The notes: generated by a model not told the origin, from the letters alone. 64,000 bases of DNA from Parvularcula lutaonensis (GCF_014651915.1 NZ_BMXU01000001.1:434001-498000); one strand, 5' to 3'. Shown: positions 53,153-63,327, counted from the stretch's first letter. Numbers and translations: made by a program.

Positions 53153-56100
53153 GTGACTTTTGACAGAGCACTTACAGTCGGAATCCGTCTCACCGCGGGC
53201 TTTCTCGCGGTCTCGTGCATCGCCGCAGGCGCCGTTATGGCGACAGGCGGTGCCCCGTGGGCTGCCCTGACGGGCGTGATTTTCGGCGTCCTGGCCCTCG
53301 CCGCTGCCAGTTGGACGATGGTCTCTTCTGGCGCGATGTCCAGAGGGTTTGCGGCTGAGAAAGCGCTGGCCGAGGAGCTTGAGGCTGCCGCGACGGAGGC
53401 GGCTGCTGCGCGGGATGAGGCCGCGGCGAGAGCCGAAGCGTGCGAGGAAGCTCTGCGGTCCGCAACGGCGGTCGCGGATGCCGCGTCGCGGAGCGTCGCC
53501 CAGATGGTGTTCGGCGCGGATGGGCGCGTTCTGACGGCTTCGGAGGAAGCAGCTGTATTGATGGGCCGCGATGAGACGTCGCTCCCCGGCGAGCCACGCG
53601 AGGCGCTGGTCGAGGATGGCGCCTTTGACGGCATCTGGGACGCGGCCATTGATACCGGCCGGGCGTCTGGCCGGGTGAAGATGGGCGAGCGGGTTGTCGC
53701 GGTATGGCTGTCGACCACGGAAGAAAAAGAGCGCCGCATCGTGGCGCAATTCGTAGATGTGACGGACGAAATGCGCGAGCGCGCGGCCCTCGAAGCGGCC
53801 AAGGCCGCTTTCGACACCGCGCCAGTGGCCCTTGCCACTGTCGATGGATCGGGCGCTGTCGTGGAGAGCAATGCGGCTTTCGCCGCTGCAGGCTATGACC
53901 GGTTCGCGGCCGCAGAAGGGCTGGTCGAGCGGGACGGTAGGGCTGTGCTGGTCGAGCGCGTCGGGAACGTGGTCGCTGTCCGGGACGTGACCGAAGAGAT
54001 GCGGGCGGCTGCTCCTGCCGAGGCCATCGAGGCTTCTCTGGCCATGGTCCATCTTGATGCGGAAGGTTTCGTGCTCGACGCGAATGATGTCTTCTGCATG
54101 CAGATCGGTCGCGAAGCGGGCAGCGTGATTGGCAGCTCTTACGAGGCCTTGCTGGCCCACGAATCCGCGTTCGAGCTGGCTGCGGGCAGCCAGCGTCTGG
54201 CCCATGGCGATGTCTGGCTGGCCATGCTGTTTGTCCCGATGGGCGAGGGCTTCCTTGCGATCGGGCACGACGTGACGGCTGAAGTCGAAGCGGAGAATGC
54301 GCGGGCACAGGCCGCCAGCCGCGGCTTCGTGCGGGCGACACTCGATGCGGCGGGTATGATTGCCGATTGTAGCGAGGCTTTCGCAAGCGCGTTTGGTGGT
54401 TCCGTCGACGGCTTCGTGGGCCGGAGCTTCGCTTCCGTTGCGGGAGTTGAGCCGGAGAGTGGCGAGACCATCCGTGCCCGCATCGACAAGGCTGGCGAAG
54501 CGCGGGTGTTCGATATCGTCAGCGCCTCGATAGGCGAACACCGTGACGTGTTCTGCGTCGATGTCACCGATGCTGCTGTGCGTGAAGAGAAGCTCGCTGG
54601 CCGGGCGGGCGCGTTCGAGGCTGCTGCGCCTGCGATGATCGTCGTCGATGGCGCAGGTCGCATTTGCGCCGCGAACAATGCGGCCACCGAACAGGTCGGC
54701 ACGTTCTTCGATGGCGCCAGCATCATCGCTGGCGGACGGCTGGCGGACCTTCATGAGGACCTGGCGCCGCTTGTCGAAGCAGCGCGAGTGGACAGCGCTG
54801 GAGAGGCCGTATCAACCCTGATCGTCGGAGATCGGATGATCGGGGCGGCGGTCAACACGTTCGGTGATCGCAACGGGTTCGTCGTGACGCTGCGCGACGT
54901 CACGGACGACATGGAGAACCGGGCCTTCGTCGATACGCTCCATGCGCGCCGAGCGATCATCAAGTTCGACCCCGAGGGGAACATCCTGGAGGCGAACGGC
55001 AACTTCCTTGATGCGGTGGGGTATACGGAGGATGAAATCATCGGTCGTCATCATCGTATGTTCGTGCCGACAGACGAAGCCGCGCGTGAGGAATACAAGG
55101 CGTTCTGGCGGGACCTCGCAGCTGGCAAGACCAAGGCTGGCCTGATGGAACGCCGCCGCAAGGATGGCAGCGTCCTGTTCCTGCAGGCTGCCTACACGCC
55201 GCTGACCTCCAGCGACGGGACGATCGTCTCGATCGTCAAGACGGCTTCGGACATGACGGAGCAGGTGCTGGCTGAGCGCGAACGCCGGGCGGCGGAGGAA
55301 CAGCAGCAGGCGGAATATCGCACCGTTGTCGACCACCTCGCGACTGGCTTGAAGCGCCTGTCTGAGGGCGACCTGACCGTCGAACTGACCGAGATGTTCC
55401 CCGAGGCGTATATCCAGCTGCGCTACGACTTCAATGATGCCGTCGCAAAGCTTCGCGAGGCTGATGCGCTCCGTAAAAAGATATCCGGCGAACAGGATGA
55501 AGTGGTCGGACGGCTTGCTGCGGCTCTCAAGGGGCTTTCGGAAGGCGATCTTCTCGAAACGCTGGCCGAGCCGTTCCCTCCGCAATACGAACAGCTTCGC
55601 GTCGACTTCAACGCGGCTGTGGCGAACCTGCGCGAAGCCATCGAAGGCGTGTCCGAGACATCGCGGAACATTAGGTCGGGGGCTGACGAGATCAGTCAGG
55701 CCGCAGACGACCTGTCCAAGCGGACCGAGAACCAGGCGGCGACGCTGGAAGAGACTGCGGCCGCCCTTGACGAGATCACCGCGACGGTCCGCCAGACCGC
55801 TGAAGGCGCAACGCAAGTGAACCAGGTGGCCGATGACACCCGCGCCGAGGCGCACAATTCCGGCGAGGTCGTCCGTAGCGCCGTCGCTGCGATGGGTGAA
55901 ATCGAGAAGTCCTCGAGCCAGATCAGCCAGATCATCGGCGTGATCGATGACATTGCCTTCCAGACCAACCTTCTTGCACTGAATGCTGGCGTGGAAGCTG
56001 CGCGGGCGGGCGACGCGGGCCGCGGCTTCGCCGTCGTCGCGCAAGAAGTCCGCGCACTGGCGCAACGATCGTCGGAAGCGGCGAAGGAGATCAAGGACCT

Positions 56101-56608
56101 CATCTCCACCTCATCGGCCCAGGTCAGCCAAGGCGTGGACCTCGTCGGGCGGGCCGGGGATGCTCTTGGCGAGATCGTCGACCGGGTCGCCAATGTCTCA
56201 TCGCTGGTCTCCGAGATCGCGGCGTCAGCGCAGGAGCAGTCTGTCAGCCTTGCCGAGGTGAACGCGGCGATGAACAAGATGGACCAGGTGACACAGCAGA
56301 ACGCTGCCATGGTGGAGCAGTCGACGGCCTCGAGCCACTCGCTGGCACAGGCTTCTTCGATGCTGATCCAGAAGGTCGCCCACTTCAAGACGGGCGTGAC
56401 AATCGAAGCTCCGACCGGGAACGAGCCGCCGACATTCCACGATGATGGCTTCGACTTCCAAGAGGATTTCGGTGGTGATGGCTCTAGAGGATCCGAGGCG
56501 GAGCCGCCGGTCGTCAAGCAGCGTGAAGCTGCCCAGGCGTTCTTCGCTGGCGTCGGCGGTGCCGCTGAAAAGCTACAAGACGAAGACGATAATTGGGAAG
56601 AGTTTTAA
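53153..56608 (+). CDS. Methyl-accepting chemotaxis protein with six PAS-like units and NWEEF tail
   Basis: A 1151-residue chemoreceptor. Two helices (about 5-28 and 36-57) with almost no periplasmic loop anchor it. A coiled coil follows (66-110), then six PAS-like units, each closing with a D[VM]T motif at residues 202, 278, 373, 470, 582 and 700. The last unit ([20 protein letters not shown]) is the most canonical. Two HAMP-like repeats (724-770 and 784-830) precede the signalling hairpin ([20 protein letters not shown]). The tail NWEEF matches the CheR-tethering pentapeptide. It senses an internal signal, perhaps redox or energy. GTG 53153 follows GGAG; an in-frame TTG upstream is weaker. 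Confidence 0.93.
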   Translation: MTFDRALTVGIRLTAGFLAVSCIAAGAVMATGGAPWAALTGVIFGVLALAAASWTMVSSGAMSRGFAAEKALAEELEAAATEAAAARDEAAARAEACEEALRSATAVADAASRSVAQMVFGADGRVLTASEEAAVLMGRDETSLPGEPREALVEDGAFDGIWDAAIDTGRASGRVKMGERVVAVWLSTTEEKERRIVAQFVDVTDEMRERAALEAAKAAFDTAPVALATVDGSGAVVESNAAFAAAGYDRFAAAEGLVERDGRAVLVERVGNVVAVRDVTEEMRAAAPAEAIEASLAMVHLDAEGFVLDANDVFCMQIGREAGSVIGSSYEALLAHESAFELAAGSQRLAHGDVWLAMLFVPMGEGFLAIGHDVTAEVEAENARAQAASRGFVRATLDAAGMIADCSEAFASAFGGSVDGFVGRSFASVAGVEPESGETIRARIDKAGEARVFDIVSASIGEHRDVFCVDVTDAAVREEKLAGRAGAFEAAAPAMIVVDGAGRICAANNAATEQVGTFFDGASIIAGGRLADLHEDLAPLVEAARVDSAGEAVSTLIVGDRMIGAAVNTFGDRNGFVVTLRDVTDDMENRAFVDTLHARRAIIKFDPEGNILEANGNFLDAVGYTEDEIIGRHHRMFVPTDEAAREEYKAFWRDLAAGKTKAGLMERRRKDGSVLFLQAAYTPLTSSDGTIVSIVKTASDMTEQVLAERERRAAEEQQQAEYRTVVDHLATGLKRLSEGDLTVELTEMFPEAYIQLRYDFNDAVAKLREADALRKKISGEQDEVVGRLAAALKGLSEGDLLETLAEPFPPQYEQLRVDFNAAVANLREAIEGVSETSRNIRSGADEISQAADDLSKRTENQAATLEETAAALDEITATVRQTAEGATQVNQVADDTRAEAHNSGEVVRSAVAAMGEIEKSSSQISQIIGVIDDIAFQTNLLALNAGVEAARAGDAGRGFAVVAQEVRALAQRSSEAAKEIKDLISTSSAQVSQGVDLVGRAGDALGEIVDRVANVSSLVSEIAASAQEQSVSLAEVNAAMNKMDQVTQQNAAMVEQSTASSHSLAQASSMLIQKVAHFKTGVTIEAPTGNEPPTFHDDGFDFQEDFGGDGSRGSEAEPPVVKQREAAQAFFAGVGGAAEKLQDEDDNWEEF

Positions 56609-56636
56609 GACGTTGGGCGCAAGAATGTAAGCGACG

Positions 56637-56669
56637 GGTCCGACGGGGCGATGCCCCGTTGGACCTTTT
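56637..56669 (+). terminator. Terminator-like hairpin between the chemoreceptor and cheB
   Basis: A 13-bp stem (GGTCCGACGGGGC with GCCCCGTTGGACC, one G-U pair, loop GAT) is followed by only four T. It lies 29 bases after the receptor stop and 32 before cheB, so it may reduce rather than end transcription into the operon. Confidence 0.65.
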
Positions 56670-56700
56670 GCGTTGAGTGAGAGAGCAAGGGGCACGGCCT

Positions 56701-57747
56701 GTGTCGTCCGTTAAAAAGAGTGCGATCAGGGTTCTGATCATCGACGACAGCGCCACCATGCGTGGGTTGATGGCGCACGCCCTGCAGAAGGACCCGGGTA
56801 TCGAGGTCGTCGGATATGCCGGCGATGCCTATGGTGCGCGCGAGGCAATCAAGACCCTGAACCCGGATGTCGTGACACTCGATATCGAGATGCCGCGCAT
56901 GGACGGTCTGACCTTTCTCGAGAAGCTGATGCGGCTGCGTCCGCTGCCTGTGGTCGTGGTGACGTCGAAAACGGAGTCTGCGGAGGAGATCGAGGTCTCT
57001 GCCCTGAAACTCGGTGCGGCGCATTGCCTGTTCAAGCCCGCGGGGGCTGCGGGAGCGTCGCTGTTCGACGCGCTTCCAGGCAAGATCCGGGAAGCGGTGC
57101 AACAGGGTGCCGAAGAAGCCCCGAGCGATCGGGACAGCTCGGTTGGCTCCGAAATCAATCCGAAGAAGCGTATTTTCCTTGGCGCGTCCACCGGGGGCGT
57201 GGATGCTCTGGTCTCGGTGCTTCGATCGTTTCCGCGGAACTGCCCGCCGACAATGATCGTGCAGCACATGCCGAAGAAGTTCATCCCGCTCTTCGCGCAG
57301 CGGCTCAACACGCTTTGTGCACCGACGGTGCAGATCGCACGCGGAGGGACCAAGATCGAGCCGGGCAGGATCCTGATCGCTCCGGCCGGGGAGCATATGC
57401 GCCTCAGCCGCCGCGACCCGGATATCTGCATTCTCGAGGACCGGCCGCCCGTAAATGGCTTCAGGCCATCCGTAGACGTTCTTTTCAAGTCCGCGGCAGA
57501 AGTGGTCGGGAAGCACTGCGTCGCGGCATTGCTGACGGGTATGGGGCGCGACGGGGCCGATGGGCTGCTGTCGATCAGGATGGCTGGGGGTGTGACGCTG
57601 GCCCAGGATGAAGAAACCTCCGTGGTCTGGGGCATGCCGCGGGTCGCCTATGAGCTTGGTGCCGTCGACCGGCCCCTGCCGCTGAGAAAAATCGCGGCGT
57701 CCCTGCTTGATCCGTGCAGGACCCCGGCGCTGCGAGATGCGTCATGA
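56701..57747 (+). CDS. cheB: Chemotaxis protein-glutamate methylesterase/glutamine deamidase
   Basis: CheB removes methyl groups from receptors when phosphorylated by CheA. Residues 10-125 are a receiver domain with phospho-acceptor Asp61 (VVTLDIEMP). The C-terminal esterase has Ser in FLGASTGGVDAL, His in IVQHMPKKF and Asp in TGMGRDGADG. GTG 56701 has AAGGGG upstream; a GTG 24 bases earlier is possible. Its stop overlaps the cheD ATG by 4 bases. Confidence 0.95.
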   Translation: MSSVKKSAIRVLIIDDSATMRGLMAHALQKDPGIEVVGYAGDAYGAREAIKTLNPDVVTLDIEMPRMDGLTFLEKLMRLRPLPVVVVTSKTESAEEIEVSALKLGAAHCLFKPAGAAGASLFDALPGKIREAVQQGAEEAPSDRDSSVGSEINPKKRIFLGASTGGVDALVSVLRSFPRNCPPTMIVQHMPKKFIPLFAQRLNTLCAPTVQIARGGTKIEPGRILIAPAGEHMRLSRRDPDICILEDRPPVNGFRPSVDVLFKSAAEVVGKHCVAALLTGMGRDGADGLLSIRMAGGVTLAQDEETSVVWGMPRVAYELGAVDRPLPLRKIAASLLDPCRTPALRDAS

Positions 57748-58247
57748 GGCCGGTTTCAGACTACGCGCGCGCCGGACGGCGCCCGCCGACACTTATTGGC
57801 GTCGGAGGCATCGCGTGGAGCGGCGACTCAGCGGTCGTCTACTCGACCCTGCTGGGGAGCTGCATCGCGGTCTGCCTGTGGGACAAGATGGCGATGAAGG
57901 GTGGGCTGATCCACTTCCTGCTCGCCAAGGCGCCGAGCGAGGATTGCGACGACACGCGCTATGGCGAGGTCTCGCTGCCGCTGCTCGTCAACAACCTGTG
58001 CGCCGTGGGCTGCATGAAGCACCGCCTGCAGGCCATTGTCGCCGGGGGAGCGGATCTCCTCTCCAATATGCAGCCGATCGGGACCGAGAACACCGAGTTC
58101 GCCCTTGAATGGCTGCGCAAGGCTGGCATCCCGATCATCAAGAAAGACTATGGCGGCAGCAATGCACGGCGGGTCCGCTTCTATCCGACCACAGGTCTTT
58201 GCGAAATCACGACAATCGAAGGCGCCACAGCTCCGCCGCGCGGTTAA
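57744..58247 (+). CDS. cheD: Chemoreceptor glutamine deamidase CheD
   Basis: CheD deamidates receptor glutamines and can be regulated by CheY-P or CheC in other bacteria. The 167-residue protein has catalytic Cys40 (TLLGSCIAVCL) and His57 (GGLIHFLL), followed by the family block MQPIGTENTEFALEWLRKAG and GGSNARRVRF. It starts at ATG 57744 within the cheB stop, giving translational coupling between the two receptor-modifying enzymes. Confidence 0.94.
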   Translation: MRPVSDYARAGRRPPTLIGVGGIAWSGDSAVVYSTLLGSCIAVCLWDKMAMKGGLIHFLLAKAPSEDCDDTRYGEVSLPLLVNNLCAVGCMKHRLQAIVAGGADLLSNMQPIGTENTEFALEWLRKAGIPIIKKDYGGSNARRVRFYPTTGLCEITTIEGATAPPRG

Positions 58248-58337
58248 AAGCAAAGTAACTGCAGTGCGCTACACGATCACCCTGAGAGAAGATCCGCCGC
58301 CTGGTGTGCGGTGACTTGGGCATGAGGGAATTGGGGC

Positions 58338-58652
58338 ATGAGCGAGGAGAGCGTCGGCTATTGCCAGATCACGCTTGATGCGAAGCTCGCGTCGCGGGCC
58401 GCTCCTGATCTTTATGCGCAACTTGCCAAGCAGCGCGGCAATACGCTCGTGCTCGATGCATCCAGGGTCGAGCAGATCGGCGTTCTCTCATGGCAGATCC
58501 TCGTGTCCGCAGCAAAGACGTGGACGAACGAGGGTAAAAGTTTCGAAGTCATCGACCCTTCGGTGGCTTTCACAGGCAGCGCAGCGGATCTCGGTCTCGA
58601 TCTCTCGCTGGTAGGTGTCGAGACCGACGGGGAGGCCGCAGGTGGCGCTTAA
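58338..58652 (+). CDS. STAS-domain protein in the cheS position
   Basis: A 104-residue STAS-fold protein. The usual phospho-site loop IDSSG is replaced by IGVLS (residues 47-51, within LVLDASRVEQIGVLSWQ), so the serine that anti-sigma kinases phosphorylate is missing. In Sinorhizobium the small CheS gene sits just before cheY1-cheA and helps CheA drain phosphate from CheY1. The position here is the same. A role in CheA-CheY signalling is inferred from that order. Its stop overlaps the next gene's GTG by 11 bases. Confidence 0.75.
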   Translation: MSEESVGYCQITLDAKLASRAAPDLYAQLAKQRGNTLVLDASRVEQIGVLSWQILVSAAKTWTNEGKSFEVIDPSVAFTGSAADLGLDLSLVGVETDGEAAGGA

Positions 58653-59007
58653 GATCCTAGCCGTTGAAGACAGCCTGACTGTCCGTACCATGATCGAGCA
58701 TGTCCTGAAGGACGCGGGCTTCGAGGTGCATCTGGCCGAAGACGGTCAGCACGGGCTGAAACGCCTGGCCGAGGTGCAGCCGGACGTCATCACCACCGAT
58801 ATGAACATGCCGGTGATGGATGGCCTCGGTTTCATCAAGGGTGTGCGTGCTGACGAACGATTCAAGATGACCCCGATCCTGGTCATTTCGTCGGAGACGG
58901 CGCCAGAGCTCAAGACCAAGGCCCGATCGCTCGGTGCTTCGGGCTGGATGGCGAAGCCGTTCCACGACGAGCGTCTCATCTCTGCAGTCAAACGCCTTGC
59001 GGCGTAG
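58642..59007 (+). CDS. cheY: Chemotaxis response regulator CheY (first copy)
   Basis: A single-domain receiver of 121 residues. Phospho-acceptor Asp53 (TTDMNMP), acidic pocket Glu9-Asp10 (AVEDS), the Ser in VISSET and Lys105 in MAKPF are all present. GTG 58642 is chosen since GGAGG lies 6 bases upstream and overlaps the STAS gene end. It precedes cheA by 9 bases. In two-CheY alphaproteobacterial systems this copy is often the phosphate sink. Confidence 0.92.
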   Translation: MALKILAVEDSLTVRTMIEHVLKDAGFEVHLAEDGQHGLKRLAEVQPDVITTDMNMPVMDGLGFIKGVRADERFKMTPILVISSETAPELKTKARSLGASGWMAKPFHDERLISAVKRLAA

Positions 59008-59016
59008 GCGGAGGAT

Positions 59017-61404
59017 ATGTCCGATCCGCTCGCAGAACTGAGGGAAACCTTCTTCCTCGAATGCGACGAGCTTCTCGAGAAGCTCGAGACGGACCTGCTT
59101 GCCCTAGAGCAAGGGGTCGAAGACGAGGAACTGGTGAACTCCGCCTTCCGCGCGGTCCACTCGATAAAGGGTGGCGCGGGGGCGTTCGGCATGTCCGCAA
59201 TCACGGATTGCGCCCATGTCTTCGAGACGGCGATGGACCATGTCCGGGCGGGGACGCTGAAGCTGGGTCCTGACCTCTGTGCGCTGTTCCTGCGGGGCAA
59301 GGACTGTCTTGCGAGCCTTATCCTCGCCGAGAATGGCGGTCCGCCTGCTGACGAAGCCGAGGTGAAGGCTGTCGAGGAGGCGTTCGACGAGGTCAATCCG
59401 AAGGAAGAGGAATTCGATCCCTCGGAGATTTTCAAGCCGGTCTCGCTGGCGGCGGACCTGGGCCTCGAGGTCGAGGCCGATGCTGCGGCAGAGGCAGATG
59501 CGGCCGCGACCGATCCGATGGATATCCTGGCCCAGTTCGAAGCGAGTGAGGAAGAGATTGCCGCTGCCGAAGACGCTGGGGCGGGCAAGGAACTGGTCGT
59601 CGTCTTTGCGCCAAAGGATGCGTTCTTCGCGCGCGGTAATGATGCTGCGCCGTTCATTCGTGAGCTGCACGATCTCGGCGATGCCGAGGTGATGCTTGAT
59701 GCCTCGCGCGTGCCGTCCTTTGATGACCTATCCGCGACAGGCGCCTATTTCGAATGGACCGTGTGCCTCGATCCGTCGGTGAACCCCTCGACAGTCGAAG
59801 AGATCTTCGAGTTCGTCGAAGAGGACTGCGTCCTGTCCATCGGCGAGAGCATCGGGCTGGCGTCCGAGGAGCCGGTGGCGAAAGAGCCCGAAGCAGATGT
59901 CTTCATCGACTTCGAAGCCGAGTTCGAGGCAGAGGATGGAGCGGCAGGAGAGACCGTAGCTCCTGCAAAGGTTGCCGAGGCGGAGGGCGAGTCTGAAACC
60001 GAGGCGAAGGAAGAGGCCGCGGAGCCGCAGATCATTCTGCCGAAGCCTGAGGACGTGCCCGATGTGGCGGCTTCCGAGGTTGCGGCGGATGCGAAGCCCG
60101 CCCCCGCCAACGACCAGCCGAAGCCCGTCGAGCAGAAGCCTGTTGTGGCGCAAGCTGCCCGGCCCGGAGGCGGTCCGAAGCCTGTCGTTCGGGTCGAGCT
60201 TTCCCGTGTCGACCGCCTCATCAACCTCGTCTCCGAGCTGGTCATCAGCCAGTCGATGTTGAGCCAGGCCGTCGAGGACCAGCACAAGCTGGCTGATAAC
60301 GAGAACCGCGCGCTGGCGTCCGGTCTCGATGAGTTCCGTGCACTGACCCGCGAGCTGCAGGAAAGCGTGATGGCGATCCGGGCGGAGCCCGTCCGCTCGA
60401 TGTTCATGCGCATGGGGCAGATCGCCCGGTCAGCGGCCCAGGTCTGCGGGAAGAAAGTCCGCCTGGTGACGGAAGGCGAGACGACCGAGGTCGACAAGAC
60501 CGTCATCGAACGCCTGACAGAGCCGCTGACCCACATGATCCGCAACTCCGTTGATCACGGCATCGAAGATGTCGAAAAGCGCATCGAGGCCGGCAAGGAT
60601 CCAACAGGAACGATCCATCTGTCTGCGGATCACCAATCCGGCAAGGTGGTCCTGACGGTGACAGATGACGGTGGCGGCGTGAACCGGCCCAAAGTCCTCG
60701 AAAAGGCGATCGAGAAGGGCATCGTGCCTGAGGGTGCGCAGCTCACCGATGCGGAGATCGACCAGCTTCTCTTTGCACCGGGCTTCTCCACGGCGGCAAC
60801 GATCAGCCAGGTGTCCGGCCGCGGCGTCGGCATGGATGTTGTCAAGCGCGAGATCAATTCGCTCGGCGGAAGGATCAGCCTGTCCTCGACTCCAGGCGAG
60901 GGAACGGTCTTCACCATCTCCCTGCCGCTCACCCTTGCGGTTCTCGATGGCATGGTCATCAAGGTCGCCGGGCAGACAGTCGTGGTTCCGCTTTCCGCCA
61001 TTGCCGAGAGCCTTCGCCCGGAGGCGGACGAAATCCAGAATATCGGCGATGGGGGCAAGTGCATCTTCGTGCGCGGGAACTTCGTGCCGATCCTCGATAT
61101 CGGGCTTTCGCTCGGCTACCGCGAGCCGATCGAGAGCTACGAGGGCAAGGTGATGCTGTTGGTCGAAAACGACCACGGCGGGCAATACGCCTTCGCGGTC
61201 GACGACATCGTCGATCAGCGACAGGTGGTGATCAAGGGACTGCAGGACAATTACGGCCGGATTGAAGGTGTCGCCGCGGCGACAATCCTCGGCGATGGCC
61301 AGATTGCCCTGATCCTCGACGTGAATGACCTGACCCAGGACGGCTCCGCTCTCGGCGCGCCGATCGGGATGGCAGGCCAGATGAAGGAGGCTGTCGGTGT
61401 CTGA
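59017..61404 (+). CDS. cheA: Chemotaxis histidine kinase CheA
   Basis: A 795-residue kinase that takes receptor signals and phosphorylates CheY and CheB. P1 is the Hpt domain with His48 (AVHSIKGGAGAFG). A second conserved domain (about 195-285, VVVFAPKDAFFARGNDAAPF) lies before a Glu/Ala-rich linker (about 290-385). P3 dimerises, P4 is the ATPase (MIRNSVDHGIEDVEKR, VTDDGGGV, SGRGVGMDVVK) and P5 is a CheW-like C-terminal domain. Its stop overlaps the cheW GTG. Confidence 0.96.
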   Translation: MSDPLAELRETFFLECDELLEKLETDLLALEQGVEDEELVNSAFRAVHSIKGGAGAFGMSAITDCAHVFETAMDHVRAGTLKLGPDLCALFLRGKDCLASLILAENGGPPADEAEVKAVEEAFDEVNPKEEEFDPSEIFKPVSLAADLGLEVEADAAAEADAAATDPMDILAQFEASEEEIAAAEDAGAGKELVVVFAPKDAFFARGNDAAPFIRELHDLGDAEVMLDASRVPSFDDLSATGAYFEWTVCLDPSVNPSTVEEIFEFVEEDCVLSIGESIGLASEEPVAKEPEADVFIDFEAEFEAEDGAAGETVAPAKVAEAEGESETEAKEEAAEPQIILPKPEDVPDVAASEVAADAKPAPANDQPKPVEQKPVVAQAARPGGGPKPVVRVELSRVDRLINLVSELVISQSMLSQAVEDQHKLADNENRALASGLDEFRALTRELQESVMAIRAEPVRSMFMRMGQIARSAAQVCGKKVRLVTEGETTEVDKTVIERLTEPLTHMIRNSVDHGIEDVEKRIEAGKDPTGTIHLSADHQSGKVVLTVTDDGGGVNRPKVLEKAIEKGIVPEGAQLTDAEIDQLLFAPGFSTAATISQVSGRGVGMDVVKREINSLGGRISLSSTPGEGTVFTISLPLTLAVLDGMVIKVAGQTVVVPLSAIAESLRPEADEIQNIGDGGKCIFVRGNFVPILDIGLSLGYREPIESYEGKVMLLVENDHGGQYAFAVDDIVDQRQVVIKGLQDNYGRIEGVAAATILGDGQIALILDVNDLTQDGSALGAPIGMAGQMKEAVGV

Positions 61405-61864
61405 CAAAGAGCTTGAGACCAATCGTCACTACACGGAAGTCATTGCCTTCAAGGTGCAGGAAGACGAGTACTGCGTGGATATCATGTCGGTGCGCGAGAT
61501 TCGCGGCTGGACGCCGGCGACGCGTATTCCGCACGCGCCGTCCTATGTCCGCGGCGTTATCAACCTGCGCGGCGCGGTGCTGCCGATCATCGACCTTGGC
61601 GCACGTCTCGGCTTTGGCCTGACCGAGCCGTCGGAGCGCAACGTCATTATCGTGGCCCAGATGGAGGGGCAGCTTTTTGGTCTTCTGGTCGATGCCGTCT
61701 CCGACATCATGACGATCACCTCCGACGACCTTCAACCTACGCCGAATATCGGCTCTGAAGAGGCGCGGACCTTCATCAAGAACGTCATCGCCCGCGAGGA
61801 GCAGATGATCCGGTTCGTCGACCTCAAGCAGATCCTTCCGCAACAAATGGCGCAGGTCGCTTAA
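61397..61864 (+). CDS. cheW: Chemotaxis coupling protein CheW
   Basis: A 155-residue SH3-like adaptor that links receptors to CheA. Conserved blocks are VIAFKVQEDEYCVDIMSVREI, VRGVINLRGAVLPIIDLGARL and FGLLVDAVSDIM. It starts at GTG 61397 inside the cheA stop region and ends 14 bases before cheR. Complete. Confidence 0.95.
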   Translation: MSDKELETNRHYTEVIAFKVQEDEYCVDIMSVREIRGWTPATRIPHAPSYVRGVINLRGAVLPIIDLGARLGFGLTEPSERNVIIVAQMEGQLFGLLVDAVSDIMTITSDDLQPTPNIGSEEARTFIKNVIAREEQMIRFVDLKQILPQQMAQVA

Positions 61865-61878
61865 GGGTCGGTTCTTCC

Positions 61879-62730
61879 GTGCTGCACAATCCGCGCGCTC
61901 CAGAGTTCGAGTATACGGACGAAGACTTCCGTCAGATCAAGGGCATGATCTACGACGACGCAGGCATCTTCATCCCGGATACCAAGATGAACCTCGTCTA
62001 TTCGAGGCTCGCGCGACGCCTGCGCGCGCTCGGCATGACGACGTTCTACGACTACGTCCTCCACGTACAGAGCAGGGCAGGCCGCGAAGAGCGCGGGCAC
62101 CTGATCAATGCGCTGACGACGAACCTCACGCATTTCTTCCGTGAGCCCCATCATTTTGAGACGGCGCGGAAGGAGCTCGTGCCGAAGGCCCTCGAGCAGA
62201 CCGAGAAGGGCGGGCGCTTCCGCGTCTGGTCTGCTGGTTGTTCCACCGGGGAAGAGGCCTATTCGCTGGCCATCACGCTTCTCGATGCGGCACCGGAGCT
62301 TGGCAAGCGGGACGTGATGATCCTCGGCACGGACATCGACTCAAACGTGGTCGAGAAGGCGACCAAGGGCGCCTATGAGAAGGATATCATCTCGCCGGTA
62401 GAGCCGCGCCTGAGGCAGCGCTTCTTCCAGACCGGGTGGGGCCCGAATGCCGACCGCTATGTGGTGGGTGACGAGCTGCGAGCGATCACGCAGTTCAAGG
62501 TCCTGAACCTGATGCAGCACTGGCCAATGACAGGGCAGTTCGATGCGATCTTCTGCCGTAATGTCGTCATTTATTTTGACGAGGCGACGAAGTCGGTCCT
62601 CTGGGACCGCTATGCGAACATCCTCAAGCCGGGCGGCCTGTTATTCATAGGGCACTCGGAACGCATCGGCGGCAAGGCGCGGGAGCGCTTTGAACCGGCG
62701 GGTCTGACGACGTATCGCAAGAAGGGCTGA
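61879..62730 (+). CDS. cheR: Chemotaxis protein-glutamate O-methyltransferase CheR
   Basis: A 283-residue SAM-dependent methyltransferase that methylates receptor glutamates. An N-terminal helical domain precedes the SAM domain (RVWSAGCSTGEEAYSLAI, ILGTDIDSNVVEKA, FDAIFCRNVVIYF). CheR of this type docks on the NWE-type pentapeptide found on the receptor in this window. It starts at GTG 61879. Last gene of the tightly packed operon. Confidence 0.95.
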   Translation: MLHNPRAPEFEYTDEDFRQIKGMIYDDAGIFIPDTKMNLVYSRLARRLRALGMTTFYDYVLHVQSRAGREERGHLINALTTNLTHFFREPHHFETARKELVPKALEQTEKGGRFRVWSAGCSTGEEAYSLAITLLDAAPELGKRDVMILGTDIDSNVVEKATKGAYEKDIISPVEPRLRQRFFQTGWGPNADRYVVGDELRAITQFKVLNLMQHWPMTGQFDAIFCRNVVIYFDEATKSVLWDRYANILKPGGLLFIGHSERIGGKARERFEPAGLTTYRKKG

Positions 62731-62861
62731 GAGGCCGTTCGGAGCCATTTTGGTTAGCCGATCGCGGAAATTCTGCGGCCTCTGTCAGGCTCGCATTAAC
62801 CCACGGTCGCTAAAGGGTAATTCTGGCCCATCCCTGGGGCCTTGGCAGGAGAGAGCCGAAA

Positions 62862-63266
62862 ATGTCGCTGGCGAAAGTGCTCAAAGTTCTGGTGGTCGAT
62901 GACATGTCGATCAGCCGTGGGCTGATCACGCAGACGCTTGCGTCCGTGGGTATCCAGAACATCCGGTATGCCGAGGACGGCAAGCAGGCCCTCGCGATGA
63001 TGCGTGAGGACCCGGCTCATCTCGTGATCTCCGACTATAACATGCCGAAAATGTCCGGCATCGACCTGCTCTATGCACTGCGCCAGAACCCGAAGACGCA
63101 GAAGGTCGGTTTTATCCTGATTACCGGCAAGGCGACCCGGACGATCCTCGAAGAGGGTGTTCACCTGAAGATGAACAACTACCTACTCAAGCCGTTCGAG
63201 CCGCCGCAGCTCATCAAGGCGATCCAGGACGTGTTCGGACCGCTCGGGGCATCGAAAGCGAGCTAA
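62862..63266 (+). CDS. CheY-like response regulator (second copy)
   Basis: A 134-residue receiver domain with Asp13-Asp14 (VVDDMS), phospho-acceptor Asp58 (ISDYNMPKMSG), Thr in LITGKA and Lys in LLKPFEP. It has no output domain. It follows cheR by 131 bases and probably has its own promoter. In alphaproteobacteria a second CheY often acts on the flagellar motor, and this copy could do so; that is inference. Confidence 0.9.
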   Translation: MSLAKVLKVLVVDDMSISRGLITQTLASVGIQNIRYAEDGKQALAMMREDPAHLVISDYNMPKMSGIDLLYALRQNPKTQKVGFILITGKATRTILEEGVHLKMNNYLLKPFEPPQLIKAIQDVFGPLGASKAS

Positions 63267-63327
63267 CGGGCGCGATTGTCCCGGCTGGGGGTCTGGCCTA
63301 GCTTGCCCGGACGCGAAGGGACATCGG

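Noticed and set aside
53138-53155. TTG at 53138 as the chemoreceptor start
   Set aside because: GTG 53153 has GGAG at a normal distance and gives a cleaner N-terminal membrane helix.
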